Shown: positions 15,555 to 27,005, counted from the first letter of the stretch. The stretch: 64,000 nt of DNA from Fodinibacter sp963730365 (GCA_963730365.1 CAVSRM010000005.1:682001-746000); one strand, 5' to 3'. Notes: a model not told the origin generated them from the sequence alone. Numbers and translations are program-made.

Positions 15555-17095
15555 CCCTCGGGCTCGGGAGGACCCGCGCGGTGACGCTCGTCGGCCTCGA
15601 CGGGGCCGTCGTCGACGTCGAGGCGCACATCGGCCAGGGACTGCCCGCCTTCACCATCGGGGGCCTGCCCGACAAGGCGTGCGCCCAGGCTCCCGACCGG
15701 ATCCGGCCCGCAGCCGCCACGTCCGGCGTGCCGGTGCCAGCACAGCGCATCACGGTCAACCTCTCGCCGGCGTCACTGCCCAAGCACGGCTCGGCCTTCG
15801 ACCTGCCCATCGCCGTGGCCGTGCTGGCCGCTGCCGGGCTCGTCCCGCGGGATGCGGTGCGCGAGGTGGTGCACCTGGGTGAGCTGGCCCTCGACGGGAG
15901 CGTGCGCGGGGTGCGCGGGGTGCTGCCCGCGGTGCTCGAGGCCGCCCGCAGCGGCATCCAGCACGTCGTCGTGCCCGTCGAGAACGTCGCCGAGGCGCAG
16001 CTCGTCGACACCGTGACCGTGCACGGTGCCGCCACGCTGGCCGACGTGGTGCGGTGGTACGTCGCGGCGGGAGAGGGCGCCCCCCTGCCGACAGCGCCCC
16101 GAGCCGGCCTCGAGGAGCCGGCGCCGGGCGCCAGGGGAGACCTCGCCGACGTCGTGGGCCAGCCGGAGGCCCGGATGGCCATCGAGCTCGCGGCCACGGG
16201 AGGCCACCACCTGTTCCTCAGCGGCCCGCCAGGGGTCGGGAAGACGATGCTCGCCGAGCGACTCGTCACCGTGCTTCCGCTGCTGTCCCGTGAGGAGGCG
16301 CTCGAGACGCACGCGATCCGTTCCCTCACGGGCCACGTCGGTGAGGTCACCGCCCTCGACCCGACGCCTCCGTTCGTGGCGCCGCACCACAGCGCGTCCG
16401 TCGCGTCCGTCGTCGGTGGTGGCTCCGGGGTGGTGCTGCCCGGTGCGATCTCCAGGGCGCACCTGGGCGTGTTGTTCCTCGACGAGGCGCCGGAGTTCCG
16501 CTCGTCGGTGCTCCAGACCCTGCGCCAGCCGCTGGAGTCCGGTGCGGTCGTCATCGCGAGGGCACGTCAGGTCGTCCGCTACCCGGCCCGCTTCCTGCTC
16601 GTCCTCGCGGCGAACCCCTGTCCCTGCGGGCGCTCCTACGGCAAGGGGGTGGAGTGCACCTGCCGTCCCATGGAGATCCGCTCGTACGCCGGGCGCCTGT
16701 CCGGTCCGCTGCTCGACCGGGTCGACCTGCAGGTGCACGTCCCCCCGGTGAGCCGCTCGGCGTTCGCGGAGCAGTCAGGGGAGACCAGTGCCGTCGTCGC
16801 GACGCGGGTGGCCGCGGCCCGTGCGGCGCAGCGCGCTCGGTGGAGCGGGCACGGGTGGAGCACGAACGGCGTCGTTCCCGGGCATGCCCTCCGCCGCCCG
16901 CCGTTCCGACTACCGGCCGCGACGACGAGCGACCTCGACCGCTCCCTCGACCGGGGTCGGATCACCCTGCGCGGCTACGACCGTGTGCTGCGCGTCGCGT
17001 GGTCAGCGGCGGATCTCGCCGGCCGTGAGGTGCCCGACCGGGACGACGTCGGGATCGCGCTGACCCTGCGCCGCGGCGAGCGGGCAGCGGCATGA
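15551..17095 (+). CDS. comM: YifB/ComM family Mg-chelatase-like AAA ATPase
   Basis: 514 residues from GTG at 15551. An N-terminal Lon-substrate-like ChlI domain (GLPAFTIGGLPDKACAQAPDRIR), an AAA+ module with Walker A GPPGVGKTMLAERL near residue 224 and Walker B LGVLFLDEAPEF, a zinc-binding segment NPCPCGRSYGKGVECTC, and a C-terminal Mg_chelatase_C domain. In Haemophilus and Vibrio ComM is a hexameric branch-migration helicase that promotes transformation; its role in Actinobacteria is less certain. ATGA overlap with dprA implies co-translation. Confidence 0.94.
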   Translation: MTLGLGRTRAVTLVGLDGAVVDVEAHIGQGLPAFTIGGLPDKACAQAPDRIRPAAATSGVPVPAQRITVNLSPASLPKHGSAFDLPIAVAVLAAAGLVPRDAVREVVHLGELALDGSVRGVRGVLPAVLEAARSGIQHVVVPVENVAEAQLVDTVTVHGAATLADVVRWYVAAGEGAPLPTAPRAGLEEPAPGARGDLADVVGQPEARMAIELAATGGHHLFLSGPPGVGKTMLAERLVTVLPLLSREEALETHAIRSLTGHVGEVTALDPTPPFVAPHHSASVASVVGGGSGVVLPGAISRAHLGVLFLDEAPEFRSSVLQTLRQPLESGAVVIARARQVVRYPARFLLVLAANPCPCGRSYGKGVECTCRPMEIRSYAGRLSGPLLDRVDLQVHVPPVSRSAFAEQSGETSAVVATRVAAARAAQRARWSGHGWSTNGVVPGHALRRPPFRLPAATTSDLDRSLDRGRITLRGYDRVLRVAWSAADLAGREVPDRDDVGIALTLRRGERAAA

Positions 17096-18280
17096 GCACC
17101 AGCACGCACGGCAGGTACGGCTCGGGCACCTCCGGTGGGCGCCGGGCCAGCTCATTGGAGCGGGACGAGCGGTGGGCCCGCGCAGCATGGAGCGTTCTTG
17201 CCGAGCCCCGCACTCTCTCGGCCTGCGGGGCGGTGGCGCAGCGTGGGGCCGTCGAGTCACTGGCCGCCCTGAGAGCCGGACGGTTCGTCGGCGGTGCCGA
17301 CCTGGCGCCGAGGCTGGCGGTCCTCGACGTCGACCAGCTGGCGCGGGTCGTCGAGCAGCGGAACATCCGCCTGCTCGTCCCGGGCGACGCACAGTGGCCG
17401 ACGGCCCTCGACGACCTACCGGATCCACCGTTCTGCCTCTACGTGGCGTCCGCCGGCCACCTCTCGCAGATGGTGGAGCGCAGTGTCTCGGTGGTGGGCG
17501 CACGGGCTGCGAGCGAGTACGGCCTCACCGTGGCGTCGGATCTCGCCGAAGGGCTCGCCCAGCGAGCCTTCACCGTGGTCAGCGGCGCGGCCTACGGCAT
17601 CGATGCGGCCGGGCACCGGGGGGCGCTCGCGGCCGGTGGCTGGACCATCGCGGTCCTCGCCAGCGGGGTGGATCGCCCCTACCCGACCGCCCACACCCGC
17701 CTGTTGCGCGACGTCGCTCACGCGGGTGCCGTCGTCAGCGAGGTGCCACCGGGGTGCGCTCCCTACCGGTCGAGGTTCCTGGCCCGAAACAGGATCATCG
17801 CGGCGCTCGGCCGTGCGACGGTCGTCGTCGAGGCAGGGCTGCGTTCGGGGTCGCTGTCGACGGCCAAGGAGGCGCGCCGACTGCTCCGGCCGGTGGGCGC
17901 CGTGCCGGGGCCGGTCACGAGCATGACCTCGGCGGGCTGCCACGCGCTCGTGCGGGAGACCGACGCCGTGCTCGTCACCGACGCCGCCGAGGTCGCCGAG
18001 CTGGCGGGGCGCATCGGCGAGCACCTCCTGGTCCCGCGTGAGGACCCCACCCGGTCAGCCGGTCGACGACCTCGATCCCATCGCCTACGCGGTGTGGTCG
18101 GCGCTCCCCGTCCGGGGCGTCACCTCGACGGAGCGGCTCGCCGTCTCGGCGGGCATGGCCGTCCCGCGCCTCCTCGCGGTGCTCGCGGCGCTCGAGGCTG
18201 AGGACCTCGCGCTCCGTGTCGACGGCCACTGGCGCAAGGGGTCCACCCCCACGGCCTCCGGCTCCGGTGGTCCGCGATGA
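17092..18280 (+). pseudogene. dprA: dprA with a frameshift before its C-terminal winged-helix domain
   Basis: DprA/Smf protects incoming single-stranded DNA and loads RecA during transformation. The Rossmann-like domain is intact in the first frame: VSVVGARAASEYG, SGAAYGIDAAGHRGAL, FLARNRIIAALG and VVEAGLRSGSLSTAKEARR. After EHLLVPREDPTR near 18050 the homologous sequence QPVDDLDPIAYAVWSALPVRG, the start of the DprA DML1 winged helix, continues one frame over and ends at 18280. The first frame instead runs on to 18201 with unrelated sequence. One extra base around 18047-18062 explains it. Genuine mutation or sequencing error cannot be told apart here. Confidence 0.85.
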
Positions 18281-18413
18281 CGGGCGCCCGGGGCGCCCCC
18301 CGGCGCGTGGTCGGTCGGCGCCCGGCCACCGTGACCGGACGTTCACCCGGCGCGCTCGTCCCGCCACGGGCCCGGTCGTTGATTCGCCGTCGTCCTGGTG
18401 CGACGGTGGGGCG

Positions 18414-19325
18414 ATGAGAGACGACGGACCCGAGGCGCTGATCGCGTTCGAGCGCCACCTGCGGGCCGAACGCGGGAGGTCGGCCCACACCGTCCGGGCC
18501 TACGTGCGTGACGTCCGCGTCTTCCTCGCCGAGGTCGGTGTGCACGACGACGCCGCCCTGGGCGAGGTCGCCCTCGGCGACCTGCGCGCCTGGCTCGGGG
18601 TGCTCTCCCGCCGCGGCGCGGCCCGCTCCACCATCGCTCGGGCGGCCGCCTCGCTGCGCACCTTCTTTCGGTGGCTCGAGCGCACCGGTCGGATCGAGTC
18701 TGACCCGTCCCTGCGCCTGTCCGCTCCACGTCGGCACCGCACCCTCCCCCCGGTGCTCGCCCAGCGGTCCGCCACCGCTCTCCTGCACGTCGCCGAGATG
18801 GCCTCGGACGACGACGACCCCATCCACCTGCGCGACCGGGCGGCGCTGGAGCTGCTCTACGCCAGCGGGATCCGCGTCGGTGAGCTCGTCGGCCTCGACG
18901 TCGACGACGTCGACCTCGACCTCGGGGTGCTGCGCGTCGTGGGGAAGGGCGACAAGGAGCGGAGGGTCCCGTTCGGGGCCCCGGCGGGCCGCGCCGTGGC
19001 GGACTGGCTCGAGCGAGGCCGGCCCGCGCTCGTCCGCGACGGGAGCGGTCCTGCCCTGCTCCTGGGGCGGCGCGGGGCTCGCGCCGACCAGCGGCAGATC
19101 CGAGGAGCCGTCCACGAGCTCCTCCGCCACGTGCCCGACGCCCCCGACCTCGGTCCGCACGGCCTGCGCCACAGCGCGGCGACGCACATGCTCGAGGGTG
19201 GTGCCGACCTGCGGATGGTGCAGGAGCTGCTCGGGCACGCATCCCTGGCCACGACCCAGATCTACACGCACGTCTCCACGGAGCGCCTCAAGCAGTCATA
19301 TGCCGTGGCCCACCCCCGCGCCTGA
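18414..19325 (+). CDS. xerC: Tyrosine recombinase XerC
   Basis: 303 residues from the ATG at 18414. The N-terminal SAM-like core-binding domain has FERHLRAERGRSAHTVRAYVRDVRVFL. The catalytic domain has Arg in LYASGIRVGELVGLDVDDVD, Lys in GKGDKERRVPFG, HGLRHSAATHMLEGGADLRMVQELLGHASLATTQIYTHV with the Tyr nucleophile. Resolves chromosome dimers at dif with XerD. xerC after dprA is standard synteny. No integrated element is next to it, so a housekeeping role is favoured. Confidence 0.93.
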   Translation: MRDDGPEALIAFERHLRAERGRSAHTVRAYVRDVRVFLAEVGVHDDAALGEVALGDLRAWLGVLSRRGAARSTIARAAASLRTFFRWLERTGRIESDPSLRLSAPRRHRTLPPVLAQRSATALLHVAEMASDDDDPIHLRDRAALELLYASGIRVGELVGLDVDDVDLDLGVLRVVGKGDKERRVPFGAPAGRAVADWLERGRPALVRDGSGPALLLGRRGARADQRQIRGAVHELLRHVPDAPDLGPHGLRHSAATHMLEGGADLRMVQELLGHASLATTQIYTHVSTERLKQSYAVAHPRA

Positions 19326-19344
19326 CCCGCCGGCACGCCTCCAG

Positions 19345-19398
19345 CCCGCCCACACCCCTGACCCCGCCCACACCCCTGACCCCGCCCGCATCCCTGAC
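19345..19398. repeat. Three 18-bp tandem repeats
   Basis: Units 19345-19362 and 19363-19380 are identical (CCCGCCCACACCCCTGAC); 19381-19398 differs at two positions. They fill most of the gap between the convergent xerC and M23 genes. Confidence 0.8.
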
Positions 19399-19429
19399 CC
19401 GCCACTCCGGCCTTTGACCGGGCCCCGGC

Positions 19430-20063
19430 TCAGGGCAGCGGACGGGGGAACAGCCCGGACAGCGGCAGCAGGACCGCCCTCCCTCCTCGCAGCAGCGGAT
19501 ACGGGTCGAGGTAGGCACCCTCGCGTCGTGCCCCCAGGTGGAGGCAGGTCAGCGTGACCGCAGTGACCGCCGCCCGGCCCGGTGGGCTGCACGACACCGA
19601 GCACGTCTCCCGCGGCGACGGACTGCCCCTGCTCCACCCGCCGCTCGACCGGCTCGTAGGTGCTCGAGAGCCCTCCCGGGTGGGCGACCGTCACCGTGCC
19701 CCGCCCGGCGACGACGCCGGCGTGGGTGACCGCACCGGCCGCCACGGCCAGCACCTCCGCGCCCTGGCTGGTGAGCAGGTCGATCCCGCGGTGCCCGGCG
19801 GCGTAGGGACCCGGCGGCGCCTCGAACCTGCGCACGACGCGGGGGAGGGGATCCAGTGGCCAGCTCCAGACCGCGCCGCCCGCGGCATCCGCTCGGGTGG
19901 TGGGGGAGCCGGGCACCGAGGGCGGCCCTGCGGAGGCCTCGCCCGCCCGCTCCGTCGGCGTGGACCGGACCTGCACCGGCGGGGCCTCGTCGGCGCCGAG
20001 GGGTCTGGCGCCCAGGGCTGCCGTCGCAGCCAGGCACGCAGCGAGGAGGACTCGGACCGGCAT
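19430..20063 (-). pseudogene. M23 (LytM-type) peptidase, frameshifted near its 3' end
   Basis: Secreted cell-wall peptidase. Signal peptide MPVRVLLAACLAATAALGA, a Pro/Ser-rich linker, then WPLDPLPRVVRRFEAPPGPYAAGHRGIDLLTSQGAEVLAV and VTVAHPGGLSSTYEPV. The HRGID His and Asp are the expected zinc ligands. After GGGHCGHA the expected TCLHLGARREGAYLDPYPLL follows in another frame and ends at 19430. In the original frame the reading continues to 19296 with unrelated sequence. One extra base at about 19549-19556 accounts for this. Confidence 0.75.
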
Positions 20064-20176
20064 CCGGCAAGCCTCGCCGCGTCAGCCACCCGCGACCCTG
20101 GCGCGCTGCCGGCTGTGGACCCCGCACACGGCGGTCCGAGTCTGTGGACGGAGCCCCGCCGGGGACCGGTGGACCG

Positions 20177-21346
<1,170 letters not shown>

Positions 21347-21352
21347 GGGCCG

Positions 21353-21358
21353 AGGGTA
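21353..21358 (-). promoter_or_regulatory. -10 element of the aminotransferase overlapping a CGGCATAC word
   Basis: On the minus strand TACCCT ends 6 nt before the ATG at 21346 and shares its TAC with CGGCATAC (21356-21363). Confidence 0.45.
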
Positions 21359-21399
21359 TGCCGTGCCGCTGCGCCCGCCCGACCCCCGGGCCGAGGCGA

Positions 21400-21430
21400 T
21401 TCGTCCTCTGGGCTCTCGTGTCCGTAGACT
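21400..21430 (+). promoter_or_regulatory. Candidate rpsB promoter
   Basis: TTCGTC at 21400-21405 and TAGACT at 21425-21430, 19 nt apart, followed by GGG as in the rplS promoter. Just downstream an inverted repeat CGACCGG/CCGGTCG (21438-21444 and 21451-21457) would lie in the roughly 195-nt leader and could serve in S2 autoregulation. Confidence 0.45.
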
Positions 21431-21631
21431 GGGCACACGACCGGTTTCGGCCGGTCGAATTCGCGCGTCTTCCACCGTGTGACGAGGCTCGTCCTCCGAA
21501 CCCGGGGCGCACCACGGCAGTCCCACTCTCCGGCAACGGTCAGTGGGTGGGGTGCGTTGCAGGCGCCAGGCAGGGAGCCGCACCGTTGCGGCCCCGACGG
21601 AACTGACAACCACAGAGCAAGGAGAACGGCT

Positions 21632-22654
<1,023 letters not shown>

Positions 22655-22702
22655 GCCACGTCCCCGTTCGACACCGCACACGGAAAGAAGCGATAACGAC
22701 TC

Positions 22703-23533
22703 ATGGCGAACTACACCGCCGCTGACATCAAGGCGCTCCGGGGGTCCACCGGCGCGGGCATGCTCGACGTCAAGAAGGCCCTCGACGAGGCCGACGGCGA
22801 TCGGGACAAGGCAACCGAGATCCTGCGCGTCAAGGGCCTCAAGGGCGTGACCAAGCGCGAGGGGCGCACGGCCTCGAACGGGCTGATCACCGCCCGCGCC
22901 GCTGACGGCGAGGGCGCCCTGGTCGAGGTCCTCTGCGAGACGGACTTCGTCGCCAAGGGCGAGACGTTCCTCGCGCTGGCCGACGAGGTCCTCACCCAGG
23001 CCGTCGACACCAAGGCGGCCGACGCCGAGGCCCTGCTCGCAACGACGCTCCCCGACGGCCGGACCGTCAAGGAGCTCCTCGACGAGGCCAACGCGACCAT
23101 CGGCGAGAAGATCGAGGTCAAGCGGGTGGCCCGGCTCGAGGGCGAGCACGTCGTGTCCTACCTGCACAAGACGAGCCCCGACCTGCCCGCGCAGATCGGT
23201 GTCCTCGTGGCGACCGCCGGTGGCGACGAGCAGGTCGCGCGCGACGTCGCGATGCACGTCGCGGCCTTCAGCCCGACCGTCCTCACCCGCGAGGAGGTGG
23301 ACGAGACCACGGTGGAGAACGAGCGCCGCGTGGCAGAGGCCACCGCCAAGGAGGAGGGCAAGCCCGAGGCAGCGCTGCCGCGCATCGTCGAGGGCCGGGT
23401 CAACGGCTTCTTCAAGGAGAACGTCCTGCTCGAGCAGCCGTTCGCCAAGGAGCCGAAGAAGACCGTGGCGAAGGTGCTCGAGGAGTCCGGCGCCAAGGCC
23501 ACCGGCTTCGTGCGCTACCGCGTCGGGGCCTGA
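22703..23533 (+). CDS. tsf: Elongation factor Ts
   Basis: 276 residues starting MANYTAADIKALRGSTGAGMLDVKKALDEADGD, with GGAAAGAAG upstream as ribosome-binding site. Second signature ALVEVLCETDFVAKGETFLALADEV. Nucleotide exchange factor for EF-Tu. A hairpin of inverted GGTATGCCG words follows the stop. Confidence 0.97.
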   Translation: MANYTAADIKALRGSTGAGMLDVKKALDEADGDRDKATEILRVKGLKGVTKREGRTASNGLITARAADGEGALVEVLCETDFVAKGETFLALADEVLTQAVDTKAADAEALLATTLPDGRTVKELLDEANATIGEKIEVKRVARLEGEHVVSYLHKTSPDLPAQIGVLVATAGGDEQVARDVAMHVAAFSPTVLTREEVDETTVENERRVAEATAKEEGKPEAALPRIVEGRVNGFFKENVLLEQPFAKEPKKTVAKVLEESGAKATGFVRYRVGA

Positions 23534-23556
23534 GGCACGCCCCACCACGCACCATC

Positions 23557-23593
23557 CGGTATGCCGTCCGCCCCCGGAGCGGGCGGCATACCG
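23557..23593. terminator. Bidirectional hairpin terminator built from an inverted GGTATGCCG pair
   Basis: Arms 23557-23571 and 23579-23593 form a 15-bp stem with one T-G pair and a 7-nt loop, between the stops of tsf (23533) and the convergent phosphoribosyltransferase gene (23618). Each arm holds GGTATGCCG. No clear U-tract on either side. Confidence 0.7.
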
Positions 23594-23617
23594 CTGTCCC
23601 GGCCCGGTGCGTCCTCC

Positions 23618-24106
23618 TCAGGCGTCGACGACGCCACGTCCGGTGACCGGGGGGCGGTCGCTCCACGGGAAGGCGATCCAGCGGTCGGTGTCACGCCAGA
23701 CGTAGTCCGGGGTCACCACGGAGCGCGGCTTGGCGTAGATGGTGGCCGTGCGCACCCGGCCGACCTTGCCGCGACAGAAGTCCTGCACGGAGGCGAGGGT
23801 CAGACCCGTGTCGGCGACGTCGTCCGCGACGAGGACGTCGGCGTCCTGGAGGTCGACGAAGTCCGGTGCCGGAGGGAGGATCCGGGGCACCTCGAGCCGT
23901 TGGTCGACGCCCGTGTAGAACTCGACGTTCATCGTGTACGTGTTCTTGACCCCGAGCGCGTAGCCCAGGGCCCCGCCGATGAGCAGTCCGCCGCGGGCGA
24001 TCGACAGGATCATGTCGGGGACGCCGTCGGTGGCGATGCGCTCGGCGAGCTCCCACACCGATCGGTCGAAGTCGGCCCAGGTCAGCACCTCGCGTGAGTC
24101 GTCCAC
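23618..24106 (-). CDS. Purine-type phosphoribosyltransferase
   Basis: 162 residues from the GTG at 24106 (VDDSREVLTWADFDRSVWELAERI). PRPP-binding motif is VLVADDVADTGLTL; IARGGLLIGGALGYALG forms the PPi loop. The layout fits xanthine/hypoxanthine-type enzymes of the Gpt branch, which salvage nucleobases with PRPP. Exact base unknown. It converges on tsf. Confidence 0.82.
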   Translation of the reverse strand: MDDSREVLTWADFDRSVWELAERIATDGVPDMILSIARGGLLIGGALGYALGVKNTYTMNVEFYTGVDQRLEVPRILPPAPDFVDLQDADVLVADDVADTGLTLASVQDFCRGKVGRVRTATIYAKPRSVVTPDYVWRDTDRWIAFPWSDRPPVTGRGVVDA

Positions 24107-24285
24107 GGCGTCATCCTCGCACCGCGGGCGCGCAGGCCGCACCGTTTGATGCCCGGTATGACGGTCGGCCCCGGGGTGCCGGTCCTCGCCCCCGCACCTC
24201 CGGCGTGCCTGGACTGGGCTGGGAGCTCCCCGCCCCGGTGTGACAGGATCTGGTGACCGCCCAGACCGCCCGCCCAGGAGGCCCC

Positions 24286-25044
24286 GTGACCACGCACGCC
24301 CTGACCGAGGCCCCTCCGGCGTCCACGGAAGGTCTCCGCGCTCGACGTGTGCTCCTCAAGCTCTCGGGGGAGGTCTTCGGTGGCGGCAGCGTCGGGGTCG
24401 ACCCGGATGTCGTGCGCGGCATCTCGAGGCAGATCGCTGCGGCGGTCCGTGATGGCATCGAGGTCGCGATCGTCGTCGGCGGGGGCAACTTCTTCCGCGG
24501 CGCCGAGCTGCAGCAGAAGGGGATGGACCGCGCCCGGGCCGACTACATCGGCATGCTCGGCACCGTGATGAACTGCCTGGCCCTGCAGGACTTCCTCGAG
24601 AAGGAGGGCATCCAGACCCGGGTGCAGACCGCGATCACCATGGGCCAGGTCGCCGAGCCGTACATCCCGAGGCGCGCGATCCGGCACCTGGAGAAGGGCC
24701 GGGTCGTCATCTTCGGGGCAGGGGCGGGCATGCCGTACTTCTCCACCGACACGGTGAGCGCCCAGCGCGCCCTGGAGTGCCGCTGCGACGCGGTCCTGAT
24801 GAGCAAGAACGGCGTCGACGGCGTCTACGACTCCGACCCGCGGAGCAACCCGGACGCGCGCAAGCTCGACCAGGTCACCTTCTCGGAGGCGCTGCGCACC
24901 GGCCTGAAGGTCGTGGATGCCGCCGCCTTCAGCCTGTGCATGGACAACAAGCTGCCGATGGTCGTCTTCGGCATGGAGGGAGACGGCAACATCACCCGCG
25001 CCCTGCGCGGCGAGCCCATCGGCACCCTCGTGTCCGCCGGGTGA
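24286..25044 (+). CDS. pyrH: Uridylate kinase
   Basis: 252 residues from the GTG at 24286, preceded by AGGAGG at 24276-24281; a GTG at 24253 is possible but lacks comparable spacing. Amino-acid kinase fold: VLLKLSGEVFGGG, VAIVVGGGNFFRGAELQ, DYIGMLGTVMNCLALQD and MSKNGVDGVYDSDPR. Phosphorylates UMP to UDP; allosteric hexamer. Followed by frr, cdsA and rlmN. Confidence 0.96.
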   Translation: MTTHALTEAPPASTEGLRARRVLLKLSGEVFGGGSVGVDPDVVRGISRQIAAAVRDGIEVAIVVGGGNFFRGAELQQKGMDRARADYIGMLGTVMNCLALQDFLEKEGIQTRVQTAITMGQVAEPYIPRRAIRHLEKGRVVIFGAGAGMPYFSTDTVSAQRALECRCDAVLMSKNGVDGVYDSDPRSNPDARKLDQVTFSEALRTGLKVVDAAAFSLCMDNKLPMVVFGMEGDGNITRALRGEPIGTLVSAG

Positions 25045-25125
25045 CCCCGCCCGGACCTCCGCTTTGACACACTGGGACCCACACCGCCGCGTCCCCACCC
25101 GGCATACCGAAGGAGAACCGCCGCG

Positions 25126-25683
25126 ATGATCGACGAGACCTTGTTCGAGGCCGAGGAGAAGATGGAGAAGGCGGTCGAGGTGGCGAAGGAGGCCTTCTCC
25201 GGCATCCGCACCGGTCGCGCCCACCCGGGGATGTTCCAGAAGGTCCTCGTGGACTACTACGGGGCCCCGACCCCGCTGCAGCAGCTCGCATCGTTCCAGA
25301 CGCCCGAGGCGCGCACCATCATCATCAGCCCGTTCGACAAGTCCTCGATGCACGCCATCGAGAAGGCGATCCAAGTGGCGGACCTGGGGGTCAACCCGAG
25401 CAACGACGGCAACATCATCCGCTGCGTCATGCCCCAGCTCACCGAGGAGCGTCGCCGCGAGTACGTCAAGATGGCGCACGGTCAGGCCGAGGACGCCCGG
25501 GTCTCCCTGCGGAACATCAGGCGACAGGCCAAGACGACCCTGGAGAAGCTCGTCAAGGACGGCGAGGTGGGCGAGGACGAGGGTGGCCGGGCGGAGAAGG
25601 AGCTCGAGGCCGTCACCAAGCGCCACGTCGACCAGATCGATGACCTCCTCAAGCACAAGGAAGCAGAGCTGCTCGACGTCTGA
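25126..25683 (+). CDS. frr: Ribosome recycling factor
   Basis: 185 residues: MIDETLFEAEEKMEKAVEVAKEAF, SGIRTGRAHPGMFQKVLVDYYGAPTPL and the C-terminal helix NIRRQAKTTLEKLVKDGEVGEDE. Splits post-termination ribosomes with EF-G. GAAGGAG upstream gives a good ribosome-binding site. A CGGCATAC word (25100-25107) sits immediately before that site. Confidence 0.97.
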   Translation: MIDETLFEAEEKMEKAVEVAKEAFSGIRTGRAHPGMFQKVLVDYYGAPTPLQQLASFQTPEARTIIISPFDKSSMHAIEKAIQVADLGVNPSNDGNIIRCVMPQLTEERRREYVKMAHGQAEDARVSLRNIRRQAKTTLEKLVKDGEVGEDEGGRAEKELEAVTKRHVDQIDDLLKHKEAELLDV

Positions 25684-25697
25684 GCGGCCCCACGACG

Positions 25698-26654
25698 ATG
25701 ACCGACCTCCCGAACCAGAGCACGGCGCGACCCGAGGGCGCCGAGCCGGAGGGTGAGCACGCGGTGCCGGAGGGCGACCTCTCTGCCCACGGCGGCGACC
25801 CATCTGGCCCCGCGACGGACCTGCCCGAGCCTCCTCCGGCGGCTCCCAAGGCGGGCCGCGACCTGCGGGCGGCCGTGGGAGTCGGCCTGCTCCTGGCCGC
25901 GCTCGTGATCGGCACGCTCGCCATCGGCGCAGCCGCGTTCCTCGTGGTCGTCATCGCGGCGGTCTGCGTCGGCGCCTGGGAGCTGCGGCGCGCGATCGCC
26001 ACCAAGGGGGTGGCGGTGCCCGTGGTCCCGCTTCTCCTCGGCGCGGTGGGCATGCTGGCGTCGGCCTACCTGCGCGGCGCCGAGGCCCTGGTCATCACCT
26101 TCGGGCTCACCCTCGTCGCCCTGCTCGTGTGGCGGGTGGCCGATGGTCTCGCCGGCGCCGCACGGGACCTCTCCGCGTCGGCCCTCATCGCGTTCTACCC
26201 GATCTTCCTCGGTGGCTTCGCCTCGCTCATGCTGGCTGCCCCGGACGGTCGCCAGCGCATCATCGTCTTCATCCTCGTGACGGTGTTCTCCGACATCGGC
26301 GGGTATGCCGTCGGAGTTCGCTTCGGCAAGCACCCGATGGCGCCCTCGCTGAGCCCGAAGAAGTCGTGGGAGGGCTTCGCCGGCTCGGTCGTGACCTGCG
26401 CCGCGATCGGGTCGTTGGCGATGCCGTTGTTGCTGGACGGACTCTGGTGGACCGGGGCGATCCTCGGTGCGGTGGCCGCCGGGGCCGCGACCGTCGGTGA
26501 CCTCATCGAGTCGAGCATCAAGCGGGACCTCGGCATCAAGGACATGGGCAGCCTGCTCCCCGGCCACGGTGGCCTGATGGACCGGCTCGACTCGCTGGTC
26601 GTCGTCGCGCCGCTGGCGTGGGGCCTGCTGCTCGTCTTCGTTCCCGCGGGCTGA
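25698..26654 (+). CDS. cdsA: Phosphatidate cytidylyltransferase
   Basis: 318 residues: about 55 hydrophilic Pro/Gly-rich residues, then around eight membrane helices. The CTP transferase signature is at the C-terminus: SSIKRDLGIKDMGSLLPGHGGLMDRLDSL. Converts phosphatidate plus CTP to CDP-diacylglycerol for phospholipid synthesis. 14 bp after frr, so probably same transcript. Confidence 0.95.
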   Translation: MTDLPNQSTARPEGAEPEGEHAVPEGDLSAHGGDPSGPATDLPEPPPAAPKAGRDLRAAVGVGLLLAALVIGTLAIGAAAFLVVVIAAVCVGAWELRRAIATKGVAVPVVPLLLGAVGMLASAYLRGAEALVITFGLTLVALLVWRVADGLAGAARDLSASALIAFYPIFLGGFASLMLAAPDGRQRIIVFILVTVFSDIGGYAVGVRFGKHPMAPSLSPKKSWEGFAGSVVTCAAIGSLAMPLLLDGLWWTGAILGAVAAGAATVGDLIESSIKRDLGIKDMGSLLPGHGGLMDRLDSLVVVAPLAWGLLLVFVPAG

Positions 26655-26677
26655 CCGGGGTCCGGCGTCGGGTCCGC

Positions 26678-27005
26678 TCAGGACCCCATGGGGCCGTCCT
26701 CTGTCGAGCACCCCCTGGCGGAACGGGGTCGGGGTGAGGGTCACGCTGCCGTCCGGCTCCTCACTGGTGAGGCACTCCAGGCGTCGCGCCAGCCAGTGGA
26801 AGACGTCGACCGAGACGGGCGCGATGCCGTCGGTGCGCATCGCCGCGGCGACCGCCGGCACGAGGTCGAGGGCGATCGCGGTGCCCCGGGGGGTGGGACA
26901 GGGCTGGAGCACCATGCCGTGGCGGTGGGGGAGGGCGAAGACGAACCCGTTGTGGTCGTCGACGCCCGGGAGCCGCTCGACCCCTTCATCCGGCACGGCG
27001 ATCAC
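26678..27005 (-). CDS. Small hypothetical protein, reading frame uncertain
   Basis: Fills most of the 506-bp gap between cdsA and rlmN. From GTG at 27005 the frame encodes GVDDHNGFVFALPHRHGMVL and PVSVDVFHWLARRLECLTSEEPDG, about 100 residues that look protein-like. This frame has no nearby stop and runs antisense through cdsA. A stop at 26678 is reached only after a one-base shift near 26700-26715. I do not recognise the family. It could be a frameshifted gene or a chance open frame. Confidence 0.3.

Noticed and set aside
17092..18280. Programmed frameshifting in dprA
   Set aside because: No slippery heptamer or downstream pseudoknot is evident near 18050; mutation or sequencing error is simpler.
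18414..19325. xerC considered as an integrase of a mobile element
   Set aside because: Conserved position after dprA, XerC-like motifs and no att repeats or phage genes nearby.
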